From NCBI GenBank assembly GCA_034190945.1, contig CM067221.1, positions 7,208,969 to 7,272,968 of the forward strand: 64,000 nt of DNA, written 5' to 3'. Below the pieces are notes generated by a model. The model saw only the letters and a list, made by a program, of their open reading frames with translations. It was not told the origin of the DNA and ran no database searches. The DNA is from Octodonta nipae. Its lineage: Eukaryota > Arthropoda > Insecta > Coleoptera > Chrysomelidae. Positions 57,191-64,000 of this stretch are shown here, in pieces (the first letter of the stretch is position 1; each line of letters opens with the position of its first letter). The position numbers were made by a program, and so were the translations under genes.

Positions 57191-57199
57191 TTATATTTG

Positions 57200-57364
57200 A
57201 AGACGCGAGATGTAAAGACCGACATCTAGGATTTTCGGGGAAACTAGCACATAGAGGTTACGAATCTGGAGCCGTTCCATGTAATTTCTGTTACCCCTAA
57301 TTCCTACGTTAGAATGTCACGATGAAATTTTCAGGTTAACTTCATCTGTCAGAGATATTGAATA
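57200..57364 (-). repeat. Hairpin-led element, fragment, inverted
   Basis: Reverse complement of 13320-13475: GACCGACATCTAGGATTTTC, GGAGCCGTTCCATGTAATTT and TTTTCAGGTTAACTTCATCT all have counterparts there. The palindrome itself is lost. It abuts the truncated AGGGTTCCGTA element, so one may have inserted into the other. Confidence 0.6.
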
Positions 57365-57681
57365 CTCTCTTCGAGGTGTCACTCTTTTGTACGTACAAAA
57401 GAATATTAATAATTAAGGAGTTAACATTTAAACATATTTTTTGACAAACCTCAAAGTAGCACATAATGATTTCAATATAGGTTTCAGACTATGGAAATCT
57501 TTTCATGAAGAATAACTTTTTCTCTCATTATTATTCATAAGATAGTTTTCCATTTGATTTTAAGTTTTGAAGGCACTGCATATATAGATAATTGAGTACC
57601 TCCATCTTGAAGTTGGTTAACAGACATTAAAAACCATGTGCTTGAAAAATATCTGGAAACTCTTTAACAGAATCCAGTTTA

Positions 57682-59152
57682 AACGATCCTAACTCGGTGG
57701 AAAAAAAAAGGAGCCACATGGAATATTTCGCAAAATACTTATTATATTGAAAATTGCAAAAACACGAAACAAATTACGAAGAGCCATATTTAGCCATACT
57801 AACAATTAATTAAATTGCAATCTGCTCCTCAATACCCCAGCGCTAGCTACTCATTTTTTTAAATAGATCCCTACCATAATTGACACCTCAGGCTTTAACT
57901 GTTTAAAAAGGAATTCAACCGTGTATCGTTTTTGATATTCCATCAACATTCTTAACCGACACAATGGTTTAGACACTAGCGGAAAAAACTGAAATTATTC
58001 TTTATGTCCAGAGTAATAATTGTGCTAGAGAAACTGCTCGTAATTTCAATGAGAGGCATCCAGAAAGACTCGTAAAGCATAAATACAGTACTGAATTGTG
58101 GAGCAAATTCAACGAAACGGGATCTGTGGTTAAAAAGAAACGCAAGCCAAGAAGAATGGATAACATTGAAGTAGCAGTATTTGGACATGTTGTAAAGGAA
58201 CCGAAAAAATCTTTAAGACAAATTGCGTTAATAAGAGGTGCTCTACGAATAGTATTCATAGAATTTTGAAACGTAATAAGTTTCATCTCTTCAAAATCAG
58301 ACCGGTCCAAGAATTAAATGACGAGTTTGACAGAAGAATAGAATTCTGTGAAATATTGTCCGATAAACAAGAATGTCAATTTTTCATACAATAATTGCTT
58401 CCTTGATGAACATTAATCCAGAGCTATTTAGAGAAACTCGCACTCAGCGCCCTCTAAAGCTAAATATTTGCGAAGGTAGTCATATCAACGGACCCTTTTC
58501 ATAGATGACACTTTAAGTGGAAATAAGCATTTAGACTTATTTGTAAACGCTGTAGATCCAAGAAAATCTGAAATTTGGGAGGTCGATGATCGTCTAGCGG
58601 AAGACGAACTTATTTTTCACGACAGTTACAGAGGTTCTGGAGTGACTAGCAAGGTCGCCAGATCTAACCCCCCCTTGCATTTTTGGTTTGGGGGCATTTG
58701 AAGACCGGCTCACTGGATGATCTGAGATATCGTATCCAAGAAGAATGTGACCTTCTTACTCCAGGTGTTTTTTCCAATGTGCCTAATGAATTTGAGGCAC
58801 GATTATTATATCACTGCCTTGCAATGGATGGATACTATTTCTCGAACATCTGTTATAATAAAATAATTTAAAATCCATTGTCAGTTTCATTTTGCTTGTT
58901 GTAATAGCAAAAAGTCTGTAAAATTATAAGCAAATTATCTGTTTTATTAATTATTCCTCAATAACAACACTGATCAGAAAAATATCCAGAAATCGCGTTT
59001 TAATTCGAAAATTCCATAAATGTTGATGGAATATCTAAAAACGAGATATAGGGTTTCATTTAAAAAAAAATTGAGTAGCTAGCGCTGGTGTAAAGAGGGT
59101 GAAATTTAGTTAGAAAATATTCCAGGTGGCTCGTTTTCGTTGGGACATCCTG
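57682..59152 (+). mobile_element. DD41D-like mariner, family E, with long terminal inverted repeats
   Basis: The right end ..GAGCCACC.. to GGGACATCCTG|TA (59152) mirrors the left region from about 57682 (AAAAGGAGCCACATGGAATA). The repeats extend well inward: CCAGCGCTAGCTACTCATTT at 57838 and its complement near 59075, and GATATTCCATCAACATT at 57933 and its complement near 59020, giving arms of roughly 130-270 bases. They flank a decayed transposase. Confidence 0.7.
57965..58870 (+). pseudogene. DD41D-like mariner transposase, family E, decayed
   Basis: The HTH frame reads LAEKTEIILYVQSNNCARET, ARNFNERHPERLVKHKYSTE, LWSKFNETGSVVKKKRK. It goes on to EVAVFGHVVKEPKKSLRQIA, and in a shifted frame IHRILKRNKFHLFKIRPVQE and LNDEFDRRIEFCEIL. 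The catalytic core is largely destroyed: the first aspartate block is scarcely readable, the ARSPDLTP segment survives near 58650, and GHLKTGSLDDLRYRIQEECD to DGYYFSN (58683-58868) is the C terminus. Confidence 0.7.
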
Positions 59153-59154
59153 TA

Positions 59155-59620
59155 TATGCAGACAAATTGAGAACATTCATCTTGAAAGCGGTCAATTCCA
59201 TGTCATTGAAAAAAATTTTGAACAAATAGGGGACTAATCTGGAAGTCTATGCTTTTTAATGGAAAAATAATTTTCAAAATAGGTTCATAGTTGACAAATT
59301 TCTGAGGTACCACAGTCAGAAAACAATACAACCGAATTGTAAACAGCCTCTTTTTTTGAGAACGGTTAAAAATATTGCCTAACAAGAACATATAATCAAA
59401 TGGCATTTTATACTGCTAAAGACAGATTACATATTAAAAATGACAATTTCACTCCAAAAATGAAATACATATATTTCGATTCTTCTGATTAACAGGACAA
59501 AAAAAATAGTTTCGAGAGATAATATCAGCTCTTTTGAGGTTGCTAAGCACCTGAATTAGGATAAACAACAATTGATCGCCCTAATTTATAAAAGGAAGCC
59601 GCCAACGGGCCCGGATTCCA
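59155..59620. other. Intergenic DNA, unassigned
   Basis: TTCCATGTCATTGAAAAAAA (59196) echoes a phrase at 5120, so part of this may be an old repeat. No gene seen. Confidence 0.35.
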
Positions 59621-59766
59621 CTAGTGGTGTTTCCTTTCCTGCGAGATGTTCAACACCGACAGGATCACCGGCAAGAAGCCGCGTCCATCGACGGGGTATC
59701 TGGTGCGCCCCCGCTTGGGGGCGTTACGCTCCCTGTATTCTACCAGGCCCTTGTCGGCTTTCGGGA
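59621..59766 (-). CDS. GC-rich exon-like island, candidate terminal exon (strand uncertain)
   Basis: A sharp GC-rich island in AT-rich DNA. On the minus strand TTTTTTCTCCAG at 59767-59778 is a good acceptor. It is followed by two bases and an open frame PKADKGLVEYRERNAPKRGR, TRYPVDGRGFLPVILSVLNI, SQERKHH and a TAG stop; the other two minus frames close within a few codons. On the + strand an alternative reading has acceptor TTTCCTTTCCTGCGAG, ATG at 59646 (MFNTDRITGKKPRPSTGYLV, RPRLGALRSLYSTRPLSAFG) and donor CACAA|GTACGT at 59791. Both frames have GC-rich third positions, so the strand cannot be fixed. I do not recognise either protein. Confidence 0.4.
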
Positions 59767-59919
59767 CTGGAGAAAAAAGAAAAAAACACAAGTACGTACA
59801 TCATCATTATACTTTTCGCTGTTGTTTGTTTTATTCTGGATCATTACATTTTCATCTGTCGAGTTACTTTTGTGACACTGCTTTTAAGAATTTAAAGAAA
59901 ATATTTTTAAATATATATA

Positions 59920-60079
59920 CAGAGTGTCTAAAACAGAGTAGCATACTAAAAATTTATGGAAATTGAGAATATTTGGATTTTAAAACTTTGCGTTTTTAGA
60001 CTGTTTTATTTAAAAGCTTTGTTGAACTTAGTTGCACTGAAAAGAGTGGCAACTTACATACTTGACATATAACACCCTG
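59920..60079. mobile_element. Possible 160-base MITE
   Basis: TA|CAGAGTGTCTAAAACAG at the left and ATATAACACCCTG|TA at the right have CAGGGTG-type ends with TA on both sides. The inverted repeat is only about 8 bases, so the assignment is tentative. Confidence 0.4.
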
Positions 60080-60081
60080 TA

Positions 60082-60779
60082 TATTATTGCGTTTTTTGTT
60101 TCTCCATTAAATTTTCAGGTCTTGAATTAGCCGTTTTGACATTGTTTGTCATTGACAGATTGCGAAAATTAATTCAAATTCATGTATATTAATATTCATA
60201 AGCATTAATTAATTCTTTCAATTAATTATTTTTTATGTAATTGATAATTCAAGAAATTCAATTAGGGCATTATTTGTAAATTATAATTTTGGCACTTGAA
60301 GTAAAAGTTTCAAAACATAAATTTTAATTAATGAATGAATTTAAAAAAAAATAATTAACAGATTAACCAAATTTTCAATTTAATAAACTTGCAACAGTAC
60401 TTGGTGTCACCTACAGTCTGTTTGACAAATGTATATAGGTTCCTTTGATATTAAATTATTATTATTTTACTTAAAAAAGATATATAAACGATAAGTTTGA
60501 ATAAAACGTCAGTATTGCGAATTAAGTTAAATCCGGCTCTGGATACATGAATATTAAAAGATATATTAAATACAATAATTCTAAAAATTATAAAAATTAT
60601 ACATCATCACATTTTTTTATGATTGCTAATTAAGGAATTCTGAGGTTCTGTTAGGATATACGCTTAATATATCTTTTCTAAGTTTTAAGATTATTTTATT
60701 TGTCCAAAGTATGTAGAGAAATATTATAATTTACTAGCTTCGTACGGGCTGGGCAAATGGGCATATTTGATGTATTTAT
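60082..60779. other. Intergenic DNA, very AT-rich
   Basis: Nothing recognised apart from high AT content. Confidence 0.4.
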
Positions 60780-61440
60780 CTTGAACATTTTTTTGTTCGC
60801 CAATTTTCACATTTTTAGATTTTTTCTGTGAAAACTATTTTAACATCATCATTCATTAGCCAAATTTATATAGCATCAACCGCATTTTTATGTCATGTTG
60901 CGGTTTTAGTTTTTTATTACATGTATTGTCATTGTCATTTTTAACATTTTTAGTATTTTCAATATCTTTGAAATTTTTAATATTTTTTACTTTTTTGACA
61001 TTATCGATATAACTGACATTGTTAATATTTTTGGCATTATTGAAATTTTTGACATTTTTGACGTTTGGGATCTTCGACAGTTTTGACATTTTCGATAAGT
61101 GAGTTTTTAATATTTTTGATATTATGAACATTTTTTGACATTTGACACCTTATACAGTTTTGACATTGTTGACATTGTCGACATTTTTAACATTTTTTTA
61201 CAGTTTTGATATTTTTGCCTTTTTGACATTTTGGACATTTTTTACTTTTTCACACATACGGTGATTTTGAAATTTTCTAGTTATTTCTAGTTAGTTCTAG
61301 GATTTTTGTCGTTTTCTATGTTTTACATTTTTGAGATTCTTGTTATTTAATATTCTTAATATTTTGAAGTTTATAACATTTTATAAATCTTTGTCATGTT
61401 TATCATCTTTTCGGAATTTCAGATTTTCATGAGATTTCAC
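60780..61440. repeat. T-rich degenerate 12-base repeat, copy 2
   Basis: Runs of TTTTTGACATTTTTGACGTT, TGACATTGTTGACATTGTCG and similar. The minus-strand frame 60856-61131 is a chain of KNVKN/KNINN repeats, as in the array at 6.5-7.1 kb. Period is about 9-12 bases. Confidence 0.65.
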
Positions 61441-61914
61441 CGGCTGTTAATCACGTAGTGAACACTTTTCAGTCACCACCCCCTCCGTAAATTCATTCTC
61501 CATTCATTTCAAGAAAAGAGTCAGTTTATCAATTCTCATCATATGAATATATACAGTTCTAGTCATATCATGTGAAGAGCATATATTCCAATTTTTACTC
61601 CTGCATCATACTTTGTTCTCTGAAAATTACTGAATCCCAACTCTCTATTCAATAATTGAATTTTCGCAAAATTTCTCATTTATTCTGTATTAATTTAAAG
61701 AATTAATATCCTAATTCTCATATATTTTCCCGAGAAATATTGATTTCTTTTTTAATTCCGCACTTGCCCATATCGGAAAACTGATTTGTCACAAAATAAT
61801 AAAAAATGCTTCTATTTATTTTAGAAAACTACATGTAAAAAGAAAGGAATCAACCTGTTAAATATCAGGTCTCAGTTATTTCTTTTGCCCCAAGAGATAA
61901 TTAAATTATTGACA
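61441..61914. other. Intergenic DNA, unassigned
   Basis: AT-rich, no feature supported. Confidence 0.35.
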
Positions 61915-62190
61915 CTATATTTTTCTAGCTTTGTGAAGAGAATCTTATAATCTAAGCTGTCAAATGCATTTGACAAATCTAGAAATAAAATCATTGAAAG
62001 GTAGGTACTCATTTTTAAAGATTTCTATTGTTTTCTCTACAAATATATTTAATGTTATTTAATCACAAAAAATATGACTAAAATTACATATAAAGAGGTC
62101 AAATATTTTTCACCAGTACCACCCCTCGTCAACCGTTCTAGAACAGCGAAATAATTTCCGTACCTATATGCATTTATGCTCTTCTAATTT
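61915..62190 (-). pseudogene. LINE reverse transcriptase fragment (domain A), minus strand, copy 2
   Basis: Minus-strand reading gives KIFVEKTIEIFKNEYLPFN and, after a one-base shift, LFLDLSNAFDSLDYKILFTK, the domain A block of CR1/Jockey-type reverse transcriptase with its catalytic aspartate. The same segment is present at 11226-11500, including the non-coding-looking part with CCAGTACCACCCCTCGTC. Confidence 0.65.
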
Positions 62191-62311
62191 CCAGTGCAGG
62201 TCATCCGGAGGCCCTTAAAAAATGTTGCTCATTATGAAGGTTTATCCTCTCTCTACAGCATTGCCTTTGTAGCAAATATTGTTAAAAAAACAAAAATGCA
62301 TCAATAATAAT

Positions 62312-63996
62312 TTGGTCAAGTGCAAGTTGGACTCGCATACCACCTTCAAGATTCTAATATTCCAGTTTCAGACAAGCAGGGAATGAGTGCATTTTCTTAT
62401 ATTTAGCCTTATATCTTTTAAAGGAAGCGTTTTAAATTTATAAAAAATATACACTTTGATTTTCCACACATAGACTTTTTATTTTATGTGCTTCAGGATT
62501 TGCTTGATTTTTATCAGAATACATATGTATTTAATTTTCTAATTTGGCCCCCAAAAATTAACATTAGAGTTATATTTTTTAATAAACTTTCAGAGAAGTC
62601 TTTCATAAACTACTGTCTGAGTTTTGAGGCCCTGTAGATTGGAAGATAAAGGGCAAAATAGGTCAAGTTTTAAATTATAAATTATTAAATCTGTAATTGA
62701 AGTTATTAAAAAATACAAATAAAATATATTTTAAATAGTGGGGGGATGGTTAAATTTTTTTATATTTTTGTTAATATCTTAGAAACAATTTTAATTTTAT
62801 ATTTTCCATTTAATTCTATAATTTGCCCCGCAAAATGAATATTAGGTTTTTTTTCTTATTTTCCAGTAAAGTTCAGGTGAGGGGCTAACCTCCATTGTTT
62901 TTTCAAAATTTTCCAACTTATGGTTTCGGAGATACTGGGAGGGATGGGTAAAATTTTTTATATTTTTGTTAATATCTTTTAATTAATTTATTTTAAAAAT
63001 ATGAAAAAACTATATTTGTTTTCGTCATAATCAGCCCTTTCATTTGATATATAACATGATGGGTTAGAAACAATTTTAATTTTATATTTCCATTTAATTC
63101 TATAATTTGCCCCCAAAATAAATATTAGGGGTTTCTCCTTATTTTTCCAGTAAAGTTCAAGTAAGGGGCTATACCTTCATTTTTTTTAAATTTTCCAGCT
63201 TATGGTTTCGGAGATAAGGGGGGGGAATGGGTAATTTTTTTATATTTTTGTTAATATCTTTTAATTAATTTATTTTAAAAATATGAAATAAACATATTTA
63301 TTTTCGTCGTAATGAGCCCTTTCATTTGATATTCAACATGATGGGTTAGAAACAATTTTAATTTTATATTTTCCATTTAATTCTGTAATTTGCCCCCCAA
63401 AATTAAATGTAGAGGTTTCTCCTTATTTTTCCAGTGAACTTCAGGTCAGAAGCTATACCTCTAATTTTTTTCAAAACTTTACGTTTTATAGTTTCGGAGA
63501 TAAGGGGGGGGATGGGTAAGTTTTGGTATATTTTCGTTAATATCTTTTTAAATATGAAAAAAAATTGTGTTCCTCAGATTGAGACCTTTCATTTGATATA
63601 TTACATGATGCGTTTGAAAAATTTTTTATTTTTAAATTTTTATTTAATTCTTTAATTTGCCCCCCAAAATTAATATTAATGGTTTCTCCTTATTTTTCCT
63701 GTAAAGTTTGGGCAACGTTCTATATTTCCTATTTTTTTCAAAATTTTAGGCGCAGTAGTTTAGGAGATCGGGGGGGGACGGTAGATTTTTTTAGTTTTTC
63801 CCCCCAGAAGTACCTCTAAAATCAAAATTTCTTCATTTACGATATGTACTCCTGATCGGGTCACCAAACTATACATTGATACCAAATTTCAACCTCTTCC
63901 GTCCAGTAGTTTAGGAGAAAATTGCAGTAATGTGACTGAGGTAGAAATCCTGAGTGATATTATAAGGGTATCCGTATATTGTATATACGGAACCCT
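62312..63996 (-). repeat. AGGGTTCCGTA modular element, copy 4, complete, inverted
   Basis: Starts with the complement of the distal end (TTGGTCAAGTGCAAGTTGGA, CTCGCATAC) and finishes with GGGTATCCGTATATTGTATA then TACGGAACCCT, the terminal hairpin, at 63966-63996. About six units with GTTTCGGAGATAAGGGGGGG-type anchors (62930, 63205, 63495, 63760) lie between. Both ends match copy 2 at 37540-39570. Confidence 0.8.
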
Positions 63997-64000
63997 AAAA

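Noticed and set aside
59600..59640. GGGCCCGGATTCCACTAGTG resembled a cloning-vector polylinker.
   Set aside because: It does not match a known polylinker exactly and is continuous with exon-like sequence.
60856..61131. 91-codon minus-strand frame of KNVKN/KNINN repeats.
   Set aside because: Product of a T-rich short tandem repeat; same artefact at 6609-6800.
1..64000. CRISPR arrays, tRNA or rRNA genes, bacterial operons.
   Set aside because: None seen; the spaced repeats are eukaryotic transposon or satellite units.

Overview
The window is eukaryotic nuclear DNA from an insect, most likely AT-rich and transposon-laden; I lean towards a beetle but the sequence does not settle the order. The evidence is GT-AG introns of several kilobases, an ecdysone-pathway nuclear receptor, and dense Tc1/mariner, LINE and Penelope relics. 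No bacterial-style genes, operons, CRISPR arrays, rRNA or tRNA genes were seen.

One gene is clear. The + strand from about 16.8 to 46.1 kb carries six coding exons of an E78-type nuclear receptor (NR1E, Eip78C orthologue): both zinc fingers of the DNA-binding domain (16783-16904 and 30165-30306), the hinge (33362-33530) and the ligand-binding domain (36361-36730, 39708-39887, 45947-46138). All junctions have GT-AG sites, reading phases agree, and the last exon ends in a stop just after a PLFAEIF-type AF-2 helix. The six exons encode about 390 residues. The upstream exon or exons (A/B region, start codon, promoter) were not found and probably lie left of the window or in the first 16.7 kb without a recognisable signature.

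Layout. 0-16.7 kb is upstream DNA: DD41D mariner relics (about 0.9-2.6 and 3.9-4.8 kb), a foldback element (6 kb), a T-rich 12-base-period repeat followed by a modular element starting AGGGTTCCGTA (6.5-7.9 kb), a decayed mariner (8.4-9.4 kb), two pieces of a LINE with a restriction-like endonuclease domain (9.4-12.3 kb), a hairpin-led element with internal repeats (13.3-14.6 kb) and a 1.26 kb foldback (15.2-16.5 kb). 16.9-45.9 kb is E78 introns, filled with Penelope, Tc1, DD41D mariner, irritans mariner and LINE relics. 46.1-64 kb is downstream: LTR-type integrase and LINE relics, another inverted DD41D copy, a fourth DD41D family, further modular elements, and two isolated exon-like islands (56.06-56.19 and 59.6-59.8 kb) that may belong to a second gene.

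Five dated-looking copies of one DD41D mariner family sit in the window, each disabled in a different way, and one is inserted at a TA inside a Tc1 pseudogene so that the Tc1 reading frame can be read across the empty site. The least explained material is the AGGGTTCCGTA element (four copies in both orientations, up to 2 kb, built of roughly 250-290 base units, with a hairpin at one end) and the TGGTCGAAATTCGACCA hairpin element.
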